Shown: positions 9,751-17,935 of the stretch, piece by piece
Layout of the letters: each line of letters opens with the position of its first letter
Numbering within the stretch: the first letter of the stretch is position 1
Source: Polyangiaceae bacterium
GTDB lineage: Bacteria > Myxococcota_A > Polyangia > Polyangiales > Polyangiaceae
DNA length: 40,001 nt
Direction: 5' to 3'
Assembly: GCA_020849655.1 (NCBI GenBank)
Contig: JADLFU010000132.1
Span: 1-40,001, forward strand
Notes under the pieces: generated by a model
What the model was told of the DNA's origin: nothing
The model's input: the letters and a program-made list of their open reading frames with translations, nothing else
The model's database searches: none
Program-made: the position numbers and the translations under genes

Positions 9751-9768
9751 ATATGACGTCCGTCATAT
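9751..9768. promoter_or_regulatory. Palindromic activator/operator site upstream of nosZ
   Basis: ATATGACGTCCGTCATAT is a perfect 8-base inverted repeat around TC. Its core TGAC-N4-GTCA has the spacing of CRP/FNR-family sites (FixK/NnrR consensus TTGAC-N4-GTCAA). Its centre is about 143 bases before the start site predicted from the sigma-54 element, a usual distance for an enhancer-binding protein. Which regulator family binds is unresolved. Confidence 0.65.
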
Positions 9769-9848
9769 GGCGACGCCGCGAGGGGGCCCGTCCGGGCCTG
9801 GAACCCGGCGCGCGAGCGCCGACGGACGCCCCCCTGTGCGCCCTCGAC

Positions 9849-9864
9849 CTGCCGTCCGTCATGT
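9849..9864. promoter_or_regulatory. Second, half-degenerate copy of the nosZ upstream palindrome
   Basis: CTGCCGTCCGTCATGT shares the ten bases CGTCCGTCAT with the palindrome at 9751-9768 but has a weakened left half. The centre-to-centre distance is 96 bases, and it lies about 47 bases before the predicted transcription start. Confidence 0.4.
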
Positions 9865-9875
9865 GCCGACAGGCG

Positions 9876-9893
9876 TTGGCCCGACTCCTGCTT
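9876..9893 (+). promoter_or_regulatory. Predicted sigma-54 promoter of the nos operon
   Basis: TTGGCCCGACTCCTGCTT fits the -24/-12 consensus TTGGCACG-N4-TTGCT, with the invariant GG (9878-9879) and GC (9890-9891) exactly ten bases apart. Transcription would start near 9903, leaving a leader of about 38 bases before the nosZ ATG at 9941. GG-N10-GC alone is common in GC-rich DNA. The extended match and the upstream palindrome are what support the call. Confidence 0.55.
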
Positions 9894-9940
9894 GGGGCCC
9901 GCGAGAACCCGCCGCGACCGCGCGGGCCCAAGGACAACTC

Positions 9941-11926
9941 ATGCGCGCTCACACCATCGTCATTTCCACTCTGTTCGCAGTTGGCATCGCCGCGAGCGTC
10001 TTCGTCGGGTGCGAGAACAAGCACGAGGCGAAGGAGCAGAAGGCCAAGTCCCAGACGCTCGGCGCGTCCCAGGGCATCCAGGATCTGATGAAGGCCCGCG
10101 GCCTGTCGGAGGCCGACGTCGAGGCGGCGCTGAAGACCTATGTGCCGACTGGCAAGCTGGACGAGTACTACATCTTCGCGTCGGGCGGCCAGTCAGGCAA
10201 CGTCAACGTCATCGGCGTGCCGTCGATGCGCATGCTGAAGGTCATCGGCGTGTTCACGCCCGAGTCGTGGCAGGGCTGGGGGTTCGGCGGTGACAGCGAC
10301 AAGATCCTCGACGGCGGCAACCAGGGGACGCGCAAGATCCGCTGGGCGGACATGCACCACCCCAACCTCTCGGAGGCGAAGGGCGAGTACGACGGCAAGT
10401 ACCTCTTCGTCAACGACAAGGCCAACGCCCGCGTCGCGGTGGTCGATCTCTCCGACTTTCAGACCAAGCAGATCGTGGCCAACCCGCTCGCCGCCAGCGA
10501 TCACGGCGGCGCCTTCGTGACGCCCAACACCGAGTACGTGATCGAGACGAGCCAGTACCCGGCGCCGCTCGGCCGCGGCTACGCCCCGCTCGCAGAGTAC
10601 AAGGACAAGTACCGCGGCGTCGCCGTGTTCTGGAAGTTCGACCACGAGAAGGGCCGCATCGACCCGGCGAAGAGCTGGGCGATGGAGCTGCCGCCGTACA
10701 CCCAGGACCTCGCGGACGCCGGGAAGCTGGACTCGGACGGTTGGATGTACATCAACTCGTTCAACACCGAGCTCGCGGTGGGCGGAACGCTGGACGGCAA
10801 GCCTCCCATCGAGTCGGGCGCCAGCCAGAACGACATGGACTACCTCCACGTCATCAACTGGAAGAAGGCCGAGGAGCTCGTCAACGCCGGCAAGACCAAG
10901 ACCATCGCAGGCATGAGGGTGCTGATGATGGAGACGAGCGGCCCCGAGGGGGTGCTCACCCTGGTCGGCGAGCCGAAGAGCCCGCACGGCTGCGACGTGA
11001 CGCCGGACGGCAAGCACATCGTCGTCGGCGGCAAGCTCGACACCCACGCCACCATCTACGACGCCGCGAAGATCAAGGCGCTCGTCGAGCAGAAGAAGTT
11101 CGAGGGCAGGGATCCGTACGGCCTCGGCATCATGGCCTTCAAGGAGACGATCGCCGGGCAGGTCGAGATCGGCCTCGGGCCGCTCCACACGGTGTTCGAC
11201 GACAAGGGCAACGCGTACACGTCAGTGTTCATCGAGAGCACGGTCGCCAAGTGGTCGTACAAGGACTACAAGAAGCCCGTCGAGAAGCTGAAGGTGCACT
11301 ACAACATCGGCCACATCCTCTCGGCCGAGGGCGACACTGTCAGCCCCGACGGCAAGTACGTCGTCGCGATGAACAAGATGTCGATGGATCGGTTCCTCCC
11401 CGTGGGCCCGCTGTACCCGCAGAACTTCCAGCTCATCGACCTGTCGGGCGAGAAGATGCGTATGTTGATCGACATGCCGATGCCGAACTCGGAGCCCCAC
11501 TACTCGCAGATGATCAAGGCCGACAAGGTGAAGCCGCTCAAGACTTACAAACCCGGCACGAACGCGCACGGCGAGATCGACCCTGCGAAGGTGGAGGGCG
11601 GCAAGGAGCGCATCGTCCGCAACGGCCACAAGGTCGACGTGTACATGACCGCCATCCGCAGCCACTTCACGCCCGATCAGATCGAGGTCGAGGAGGGCGA
11701 CGAGGTGACGCTCCACATCACCAACCTGGAGACGGCGGAGGACCAGACCCACGGCTTCACGCTCGACATGCACAACATCAACGTGAGCCTCGAGCCCGGC
11801 AAGCACGAGAACATCTCGTTCAAGGCCGACGTGCCGGGCACCTTCCCGTTCTACTGCACGGAGTTCTGCTCGGCCCTCCACCTCGAGATGGCGGGCTACT
11901 TCCTCGTCAAGCCGAAGAAGCACTTA
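9941..11926 (+). CDS. nosZ: Nitrous oxide reductase, clade II, ending at an apparent UUA stop
   Basis: Reduces N2O to N2 in the periplasm, the last step of denitrification. It has a Sec/lipoprotein-type signal (lipobox VFVGC, Cys24) instead of a Tat signal, a seven-bladed propeller with CuZ ligands such as DMHH (137-140), and a cupredoxin domain with the CuA motif CTEFCSALHLEM (Cys639, Cys643, His647, Met650). The Sec-type signal and the gene context indicate clade II. The domain ends at KPKKH (residue 661), and the next in-frame codon is TTA (11924-11926), followed directly by the SD of the next gene (GGAG at 11927). Under the standard code the frame runs on to 12691 as 255 codons of out-of-frame nonsense over the neighbour. 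I therefore end it at TTA. SD AAGGA precedes the ATG. Confidence 0.93.
11924..11926 (+). other. TTA codon at the expected stop of nosZ
   Basis: The only in-frame TTA in nosZ. It lies 11 codons after the last CuA ligand and 10 bases before the next start codon, and GGAG, the next gene's Shine-Dalgarno, follows without a gap. See the finding on UUA termination. Confidence 0.8.
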
Positions 11927-11936
11927 GGAGCCGCCC

Positions 11937-12698
11937 ATGTCCAGCGCACCCGAGGTCACAGGAGAGGAGCTCACCGAGGGGGGGGAGGCGCCGGAGCGGG
12001 CGAGGCCGCGTCGAGTTCGGTTGCCGCTCGCCGCGGCGCCGGTCAAGGCCGAGGCCGCGCCGTGGAACTGGGCGCGCTGGCCCACCGTGCTGCTCGCGGT
12101 CGCCTCCGTGGCGCTGTTCGGCGCCTCGTTCTTCCAGAGCTGGTGGAAGTTCTGGCTGTACGCCCCACAGTACCCGAAGGGCCTCCGCCTCGAGATCGCG
12201 CTCACGGGCATGGGCGGCGACGTCCACGAGATCGATCTGCTGAACCACTACATCGGCATGAAGCACCTCGCCGAGGCCGCGGCGCTCGAGCGACAGCTGG
12301 CAGGCTGGGGCGTGGCGGCCGTGGCGGTGGTCACGCTGGCGCTCCTCGCCGGCGCAGGGAAGAAGCTCAACAAGCTCGTCGCCATCCCGGCGATCGCGTT
12401 CCCCATCGGGTTCCTCGCGGACAGCTTCTACTGGCTCTACTCCTACGGTCACAACCTCGATCCGCGCGCGCCCATCCGCCTCGCCGCGTTCACGCCGGAG
12501 ATGTACGGCAACGGCCAGATCGGTCAGTTCGAGACGTTCGCGCGGCCGGCGATGGGGTTCTGGCTGGCGATGGCGGGCGTGGCGTGCGCGCTCGTGGCGT
12601 CGTTCCTCCGGTCGCGGGTGTGCACGCACTGCACCGCGGCCGGCACGTGCGGCGCCGTGTGTCCTCGCGCGATGGTCTTGCCGGAGCGTGAGGGATGA
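11937..12698 (+). CDS. Nos-cluster integral membrane protein with C-terminal four-Cys motif
   Basis: 253 aa. Four hydrophobic segments are visible at about 47-66, 123-140, 147-166 and 205-223. Between the first and second lies YPKGLRLEIALTGMGGDV with LNHYIGM at 102-108, a pattern I recall from conserved membrane proteins in clade II nos clusters, where the slot next to nosZ is often called nosB. After the last helix the tail has Cys229, Cys232, Cys238 and Cys242 (C-x2-C-x5-C-x3-C), a possible metal site. The function is unknown, perhaps in copper or electron delivery. SD GGAG at 11927 directly follows the nosZ TTA. Its stop overlaps the nosD ATG (ATGA). Standard-code gene callers might drop it because the read-through nosZ frame covers it. 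Confidence 0.8.
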   Translation: MSSAPEVTGEELTEGGEAPERARPRRVRLPLAAAPVKAEAAPWNWARWPTVLLAVASVALFGASFFQSWWKFWLYAPQYPKGLRLEIALTGMGGDVHEIDLLNHYIGMKHLAEAAALERQLAGWGVAAVAVVTLALLAGAGKKLNKLVAIPAIAFPIGFLADSFYWLYSYGHNLDPRAPIRLAAFTPEMYGNGQIGQFETFARPAMGFWLAMAGVACALVASFLRSRVCTHCTAAGTCGAVCPRAMVLPEREG

Positions 12699-14011
12699 CC
12701 CGCTCGTCGGGCGCGCGCATGGCGGCGCTCTCTCTCTTCGCGCTCGCCCTCGGCGCGGCGCCCGCGCAGGGAGACACGCGCGCCACGGTCGCGCCTGGCC
12801 CGCGGGCCGGGCAGGTGCCGGCGGGCGCCGTCGTCGCGCGCTCGTTCGAGGAGCTGCAGGCGCTCGTCTCGGATCCGGCCGGTCCGGCGACGATCTCCGT
12901 GTCGGGGACGCTGCGCGGAGACCTCGTCGTGCGGCGCCCGGTGGCGATCGTGGGGCAGCCCGGCGCGGCGCTCGAGGGCACGGGCACGGGCACGGTGCTC
13001 CGCATCGACGCGAAGGACGTCCGCGTCGAGGATCTCGTCGTGCGGCGCTCGGGCCACCGCCACACCACGGAGGACGCGGGCGTCCACGCGACGGGCGAGC
13101 GCGTGCACCTGCGGCGCCTGCGGGTGGAGGAGACGCTGTTCGGCATCTCGCTCGCGGCCTGCAAGTCATGCGGGATCGAGGGCGCCCACGTGGTCGGCTA
13201 CGCGGACGACACCGAGCTGCGCGGCGACGGGGTGAAGCTCTGGGAGTCCGACGACTCGGTCGTGCGCGACTCGCTCCTCGAGCGCTCTCGAGATCTCGTG
13301 GTCTGGTACACGAAGCGCGCGCTCCTCGTGGGCAACACGGTCCGCCACAGCCGCTACGGCTCCCACTTCATGTACGCCCACGACGCGGTCGTGCGCGACA
13401 GCCGCATGGAGAGCAACGTCGTCGGCGTGTTCGTCATGTACAGCATGCGCGTGAAGATCGAGCACAACGTGCTCGCGGGGGCGCGCGGGGCCGCCGGCAT
13501 CGGCCTCGGGTTCAAGGACAGCGACGCCGTCGAGGTCAAGGGCAACTGGCTGGTCGCCAACACCGCCGGCGCCTACTTCGACAACACCCCCCGCGTGACG
13601 AACCAGCCCGTCCACTTCGACGACAACGTCGTCGCGCTGAACGAGGTGGGCCTCCGCTTGCATGGCTACGAGGACGGGCTGCACGTGCGACGAAATGACT
13701 TTCGAGAGAACGCCGTCCTGGTCGAGGTCGACGGCGGCGGTGACGCGCACAAGGTCGGCGTCCGCGGGAACCACTACTCCGACTACGAGGGCTACGATCT
13801 CGATCGCGACGGGGTGGGCGACGTGGCCTACGAGATGAAGACGCTCTCCCGTGACTTGACGGACGCCCGCCCGGCGCTGAAGTACTTCCAGGGGACGGCC
13901 GCGATGGGCGTCATCGACGCCGTCGCGCACGCGGTGCCGGTCTTCGCCGCGCGGCGGCTCTGGGTCGATCCGGCGCCGGCCTTCGGGCGGCTCCACCAGG
14001 AGGCTCCATGA
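12695..14011 (+). CDS. nosD: NosD, periplasmic copper-site maturation protein
   Basis: 438 aa with a Sec signal (about residues 1-26) and a right-handed parallel beta-helix of the NosD/CASH type. Typical rungs are visible, such as DGVKLWESDDSVVRDS, RHSRYGSHFMYAHDAVV and GIGLGFKDSDAVEVKGN. NosD acts with the NosFY ABC transporter to assemble the CuZ tetranuclear sulfide-bridged copper cluster of NosZ. Start and stop both overlap neighbours by ATGA, so the operon is translationally coupled. The length is normal. Confidence 0.93.
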   Translation: MTRSSGARMAALSLFALALGAAPAQGDTRATVAPGPRAGQVPAGAVVARSFEELQALVSDPAGPATISVSGTLRGDLVVRRPVAIVGQPGAALEGTGTGTVLRIDAKDVRVEDLVVRRSGHRHTTEDAGVHATGERVHLRRLRVEETLFGISLAACKSCGIEGAHVVGYADDTELRGDGVKLWESDDSVVRDSLLERSRDLVVWYTKRALLVGNTVRHSRYGSHFMYAHDAVVRDSRMESNVVGVFVMYSMRVKIEHNVLAGARGAAGIGLGFKDSDAVEVKGNWLVANTAGAYFDNTPRVTNQPVHFDDNVVALNEVGLRLHGYEDGLHVRRNDFRENAVLVEVDGGGDAHKVGVRGNHYSDYEGYDLDRDGVGDVAYEMKTLSRDLTDARPALKYFQGTAAMGVIDAVAHAVPVFAARRLWVDPAPAFGRLHQEAP

Positions 14012-14922
14012 TCACGGTCGCGCAGGTCGAGAAGCGCTTCGGGCGGGTGGTGGCGCTCGACGGCGTCTCTCTCTCCATCGACAAGGGAGAGCGCGTCGCG
14101 TTCGTCGGGACGAACGGCTCGGGCAAGACGACGCTGCTCCGCGCCATCCTCGGCCTCTTGCGCGTCGACGGGAAGATCACCGTCTGCGGCAGCGACGTCG
14201 GTCGCGAGCCCGAGATCGCGCTCCGCAGCGTCGCGTACATCCCCCAGATCGCGCCGCCGATCGAGGCGCCGGTCGGCGAGGTCGTCCGGGCCTCGGCCGC
14301 GCTCCGCGGGGTCGAGCCCTCGGCGATCGAGGCGCGGGCGCGCCGCCTCGGCCTCGATCTCGGCGCCTGCGCGCGCACGAGGTTCCGCGATCTGTCGGGC
14401 GGGATGAAGCAGAAGCTGCTCGGCGCGCTCGCGCTCGCGGCCGAGACGCCGATCCTCGTGTGCGACGAGCCCACCGCGAACCTCGACGGCGACGCGCGCG
14501 CCGCGTTCTTCGAGCAGCTGGCGGAGCGGCCGGCGTCGAGCGTCGTCATCCTCTGCTCGCATCGCCTCGAGGAGGTCCGGCAGATCGTGGGGCGCGTCGT
14601 CGAGCTGGCGGACGGGCGGATCGTCCGCGACGCGTCGCTGTCGGAGCTGCTGCGAGAGCTCCGATCGTTCCGCGTCGAGGTCGCGCTGACGGAGGCGGGC
14701 GCCGCCCTCGAGCCGACGCTCCTCGCGCTCGGGTTCTCGCGGTCGGGCCTCGCTCGGTTCGCGCTGCAGGTGGCGCAGGCCGAGAAGATCGAGCTGGTCA
14801 CGCGGCTGCTGCGCGACCACGGCGACGGCCTCGCGGATCTCTCGGTCGTCCCGATGGACGATCTCTCCTCCGTCCCCGGCAACGTGTCACCGCTCCGTCC
14901 GAAGCTCGAGGTGGTGGCGTGA
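14008..14922 (+). CDS. nosF: NosF, ABC transporter ATPase
   Basis: 304 aa ATPase. Walker A is GTNGSGKT (34-41), the signature is LSGGMKQK, and Walker B is ILVCDEP with Asp153 and Glu154. An accessory C-terminal region of about 90 residues follows, as in other NosF proteins. It pairs with NosY and NosD to energise NosZ copper-cluster assembly, probably by moving a sulfur species or a conformational signal across the membrane. Its ATG overlaps the nosD stop, and its TGA overlaps the GTG of nosL. Confidence 0.93.
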   Translation: MITVAQVEKRFGRVVALDGVSLSIDKGERVAFVGTNGSGKTTLLRAILGLLRVDGKITVCGSDVGREPEIALRSVAYIPQIAPPIEAPVGEVVRASAALRGVEPSAIEARARRLGLDLGACARTRFRDLSGGMKQKLLGALALAAETPILVCDEPTANLDGDARAAFFEQLAERPASSVVILCSHRLEEVRQIVGRVVELADGRIVRDASLSELLRELRSFRVEVALTEAGAALEPTLLALGFSRSGLARFALQVAQAEKIELVTRLLRDHGDGLADLSVVPMDDLSSVPGNVSPLRPKLEVVA

Positions 14923-15323
14923 CCCGGCGCGCGCTCGCGGCGGTCCTCGGCGTCGCGCTCCTCGCGCTCTCTTGCGCGCGCTCGGACGCCCCTGCCGACC
15001 CGGTCTGGGGCAAGGAGCCGTGCGCCCACTGCGCGATGCTCGTCAGCGACAAGGCGCACGCAGCCCAGGCGCTCCACGACGGCGACCGCAGGTACTTCGA
15101 CGACATCGGCTGCATGATCCTGTGGCTCGAGAAGAACAAGGCCAACGGTGACCGCGCCTGGGTCCGCGACGCCGACGCGGGCGGCTGGGTCGACGCGCGC
15201 TCGTCCCGCTACGCCGACGGCGCGAAGACGCCGATGGACTTCGGGCTCCAGGCGAAGCGGGGCGGACCGCTCGGCTGGGACGAGGCGCGCACCCGCGCGC
15301 TCGCCAAGGAGAGGAATCCATGA
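14919..15323 (+). CDS. nosL: NosL, copper-chaperone lipoprotein
   Basis: 134 aa lipoprotein with lipobox Cys19 (ALLALSC). The Cu(I)-binding motif CAHCAM places Cys35, Cys38 and Met40 just after the anchor, and YFDDIGCMILWL matches the NosL core fold. NosL hands copper to the NosDFY machinery at the outer face of a membrane. I chose the GTG at 14919, overlapping the nosF stop, because it gives an immediate signal peptide. A longer in-frame open frame begins inside nosF but lacks one. Its stop overlaps the nosY ATG. Confidence 0.92.
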   Translation: MTRRALAAVLGVALLALSCARSDAPADPVWGKEPCAHCAMLVSDKAHAAQALHDGDRRYFDDIGCMILWLEKNKANGDRAWVRDADAGGWVDARSSRYADGAKTPMDFGLQAKRGGPLGWDEARTRALAKERNP

Positions 15324-16174
15324 GCACCACGCAAATCATCAGCCCCGCGCGCGTCATGCTGCGCCTGGAGCTCGCGGACGCGCTGCGCTCCCGCTGGGCC
15401 CTCTTCACCGGGGGCGTGTACGCGGTCGTGTTCGGGTTGTTCATATGGCTTGGGTTGCGGGAGAGCACTGTGCTCGGCTTCACCGGGCTGTCGCGGGTCA
15501 TCCTCAACGTCTCCAACGCGGTCGTCCTCGCGGTGCCGCTCGTGGCGCTGGTCGCGACCAGCCAGACGGTCGTGCGGGCGCGGCACAGCGGGTTCTTCGA
15601 GCTGATGCTGACCCAGCCGGTGCGCCGCTCCGACTGGTTCTACGGCGCCGTCCTCTCCAGGCTGGTGGTCGTCATCGGTCCGCTCGTCGCGCTCCTGCTC
15701 CTGGCGTGGACCGCGGGGCTCGCGGCGGGCAGGGGAGACGCGGCGCTCGTCAGCGTGCTGTTGCGCAGCCTCGCGGTGACAGTGTCGCTCGCGTGGGCCT
15801 TCCTCGGCGTCGGCTTCTACATCTCGACCGTCGCGCGCACGGCCGAGCGCGCGACGGTGCTCGCGCTGCTCGCCTGGCTGACGGCGAGCGCGCTGCACGA
15901 CTTTGCGCTCATCGGTGTGCTGTTGAAGTGGAAGCTCCCGCCGATGACGGTGTTTGGGCTCGCCGCCGCCAACCCCGTCGAGGCGGCGCGCATCGCCATC
16001 CTCGGCGCCATCGATCCAGAGCTCTCGGTGCTCGGCCCCGTGGGGTTCTGGCTCGCGAACACCCTCGGGCCGCGGGGCGCTGTCGCGGTGGGCGTCCTCT
16101 GGCCGCTCGCGCTCGGCACGCTCGCGCTGCACCGCGCCGAGCGCCGCCTCTCGGGCTCGGACCTCGTGGGCTGA
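15320..16174 (+). CDS. nosY: NosY, ABC-2 type permease
   Basis: 284 aa hydrophobic protein with about six transmembrane helices, for example residues 31-48 and 60-80 and the Leu/Ala-rich segments after VVVIGPLVALLLLAW. It is a typical ABC-2 permease and the membrane partner of NosF. The motif LTQPVRRSDWFYG in the second cytoplasmic loop is characteristic of these permeases. Its ATG overlaps the nosL stop. The sequence near 15774-15787 carries one copy of a short motif that also occurs elsewhere in the window (see findings). Confidence 0.92.
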   Translation: MSTTQIISPARVMLRLELADALRSRWALFTGGVYAVVFGLFIWLGLRESTVLGFTGLSRVILNVSNAVVLAVPLVALVATSQTVVRARHSGFFELMLTQPVRRSDWFYGAVLSRLVVVIGPLVALLLLAWTAGLAAGRGDAALVSVLLRSLAVTVSLAWAFLGVGFYISTVARTAERATVLALLAWLTASALHDFALIGVLLKWKLPPMTVFGLAAANPVEAARIAILGAIDPELSVLGPVGFWLANTLGPRGAVAVGVLWPLALGTLALHRAERRLSGSDLVG

Positions 16175-16217
16175 CATCAGCCCTCACCTCAACCAGTATC
16201 GAAAGGAGTCGAACATC

Positions 16218-16619
16218 ATGAAGAAGCACCTCTTGGGCGCGGCGTGGCTCGTCGCGGCCGTCGCGGTCATCGGCTGCAGCAAGGACTCGGCCTCGGGCAG
16301 CACCGGGTCCGCGCCTGCGGCGGCCACGAAGGTCGATCTCACCGCCGCGAAGGCAGAGTACCAGACTCGCTGCGCCTCGTGCCACGGCGCCTCCGGTCAC
16401 GGCGACGGCGCGGCGGCCGCGGCGCTGAACCCGAAGCCGCGCAACTATGGTGACAAGGCGTGGCAGTCGTCGGTGACCGACGAGCAGATCAGGAAGACCA
16501 TCCTCATGGGCGGCGCCGCCGTCGGCAAGAGCCCCATCATGCCGGCCGCGCCCGATCTCGACTCGAAGCCCGAGATCGTCGAGGGCCTGGTGCAGGTCGT
16601 CCGCGGGTTCGGCAAGTAG
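16218..16619 (+). CDS. Monohaem cytochrome c lipoprotein of the nos operon
   Basis: 133 aa. Lipobox VIGC (Cys20), then the haem motif CASCH (Cys52, Cys55, His56) and a probable axial Met108 in SPIMPAAP, giving a class I cytochrome c. It resembles the NosC-type cytochromes of clade II clusters and is the best candidate in the window for the direct electron donor to NosZ, which would be tethered to the same membrane. A strong SD (AAAGGAG, 16202-16208) precedes the ATG, and a 43-base gap separates it from nosY. It ends in TAG and is followed by a hairpin. Confidence 0.88.
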   Translation: MKKHLLGAAWLVAAVAVIGCSKDSASGSTGSAPAAATKVDLTAAKAEYQTRCASCHGASGHGDGAAAAALNPKPRNYGDKAWQSSVTDEQIRKTILMGGAAVGKSPIMPAAPDLDSKPEIVEGLVQVVRGFGK

Positions 16620-16633
16620 CCTGTCGTCGGCGG

Positions 16634-16656
16634 GGGCGGCCAGCGGTCGGCCGCCC
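16634..16656. terminator. Hairpin between convergent nos operon and envelope gene
   Basis: GGGCGGCC (16634-16641) pairs perfectly with GGCCGCCC (16649-16656) around a seven-base loop, 14 bases after the cytochrome stop. It lies between convergent genes, so it could stop transcription from both sides. No T-tract follows, so Rho-independent function is uncertain. Confidence 0.5.
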
Positions 16657-16663
16657 GTGTCGT

Positions 16664-17192
16664 TCACTGTCGAGCGAGCGCGACCGTGACGAGCGTGGTC
16701 GCGGTCGATCGGTAGCCGTCCCTCGGCTCGTCCCACATCGGCGCGTAGGGGCTCAGCTCGAGGAACAGGTGAGGCCGGACGCCGAGGGCGATCCCGATCG
16801 CTCCCTGCGCGACGCCGTCGCCAGTGATGGATGTGGCCCGCGACGGCCTCTGCTCTCCCTGCTCTGCAGGCCGGGGCGCGGTCTGCTCGGACTGTGAGAC
16901 GATGTGATGATTGATGAGTGACACACCCGCGTAGGGTGTGAGCCAGGTGGTGAGGTCGTAGCTGACGACGCCGCCCGCCAGCAGGGTGGGGCCCTTGCCA
17001 GGTTGAGCCAAGTACCCGGCGCCGCCGCGCGCTGCCACCGCCAGCCGATGCGATCCTGTCGTCAGCGATCGGGTTGGGGTCTCCTCGCTGGGCGGACTTG
17101 TCGAACACGCCCTCCTCGACACCCAGGAAATCGAACGGCATCGCGCAGCCAGCGACGACCCATGCCAGGAAACAAGCGAAGCCTTGACGCAT
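16664..17192 (-). pseudogene. Secreted envelope (beta-barrel-like) protein, apparent +1 frameshift
   Basis: The 5' part, from ATG 17192, encodes a lipoprotein signal (MRQGFACFLAWVVAGC) and the start of a mature protein up to about SAQRGDPNP. In that frame the sequence turns Arg-rich and unlike a protein. The next frame instead continues sensibly as RLAVAARGGAGYLAQPGKG to the end at 16664, with alternating beta-strand patterns such as HLFLELSPYAP and a final strand LVTVALA, like an outer-membrane barrel. Removing one base from the four-base G run at 17076-17079 would join the two parts into one protein of about 175 aa. This may be a real mutation or a homopolymer sequencing error. The function is unknown. 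Confidence 0.6.
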
Positions 17193-17280
17193 GAGCGAGG
17201 CCCTGCGCGGGCCCACCTGTCGGCGCCGCCTCGACAGTGTAGCGCGCGGTCAACGTCGCCGCCGCTCGTGGCTCGCTAGC

Positions 17281-17928
17281 TCACGGCCCGCCGGCGCCGC
17301 CCGACGGCGGGTAGGTCGCCAGCACCACGATCGAGTACTTCGTGTGCTGGTGCGGCACCTGCGCCCAGTCGGGCGTCGGCAGGCCGCGCGTCACGCAGCT
17401 GACGACCTCGCGCGCGGCGCGCTTCTTCACGCTGCCGCTCTTGCCGGCCCACACCTTCGTCTTCTTCGTCTTGAAGTCGACGTCGAGCACGAAGTTGATC
17501 GTCCCGCCGGAGGGCAGCATCGGCGCGCACGAGACGTTGTCGCGGATGGACTTCGTCAGCGCCTCCTCGAAGAACGGCTGGCGATCGCACTGCTCGGGCG
17601 GCGTCTTGCCGCCGCTCTTCTGGCACCGCGAGATGCGCGGCTCGCCGAGCGAGAGGCCGCGCGTCTCGGGCGGCAGCGGCACGGGGGCCGTCGCGGCGGG
17701 CGCCGTCGCCGACAGCATCGGTGAGAGCCCCGACTGGCCCGTGGCGTCCGGCCGCCTGTCCGCGTCCGTCGCGCGCGGGCGGCGCCACACGTACAGCGGG
17801 ACCGCGATCATCACGAGCCCCGCGACCACCGCCACCGTCATCTGCACCCGGAGCGTCCGCGAGCTCTTGCCGGTGCCGAGCCTGCGACCGAGCGCGGGCT
17901 GGGAGGGCGGCGGGAGGGACGTCGGCAT
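17281..17928 (-). CDS. Single-pass membrane protein with TonB/AgmX-like C-terminal domain
   Basis: 215 aa. A cytoplasmic N-terminus rich in Pro, Ser and basic residues precedes one transmembrane helix (about 29-48). A periplasmic Pro/Ala-rich linker follows, then a C-terminal domain from about residue 115 containing FFEEALTKSIRDNV, INFVLDVDFKTKKTKV and VVSCVTRGLPTP. The order (helix, variable beta-hairpin, conserved Cys, final strand) resembles the TonB-like or AgmX/PglI C-terminal domains common in myxobacteria. That assignment is by pattern only. It starts seven bases after the kinase stop, so the two are probably co-transcribed and possibly functionally linked. Confidence 0.7.
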   Translation of the reverse strand: MPTSLPPPSQPALGRRLGTGKSSRTLRVQMTVAVVAGLVMIAVPLYVWRRPRATDADRRPDATGQSGLSPMLSATAPAATAPVPLPPETRGLSLGEPRISRCQKSGGKTPPEQCDRQPFFEEALTKSIRDNVSCAPMLPSGGTINFVLDVDFKTKKTKVWAGKSGSVKKRAAREVVSCVTRGLPTPDWAQVPHQHTKYSIVVLATYPPSGGAGGP

Positions 17929-17935
17929 CCGGTGT

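Larger units (their letters stand above)
9623..9940. other. Intergenic regulatory region upstream of nosZ
   Basis: This 318-base stretch has no credible gene. A long open frame through it is simply the nosZ frame extended upstream. It holds an 18-base palindrome (9751-9768), a decayed second copy 96 bases downstream (9849-9864), a good sigma-54 -24/-12 match (9876-9893) and the nosZ ribosome-binding site AAGGA (9930-9934). Nothing recognisable is seen in 9623-9730. Confidence 0.7.

Noticed and set aside
9941-12691. A 900-plus-residue NosZ with a novel C-terminal domain
   Set aside because: The tail is Arg/Gly-rich nonsense lying out of frame over a well-formed four-helix membrane protein gene that has its own SD.
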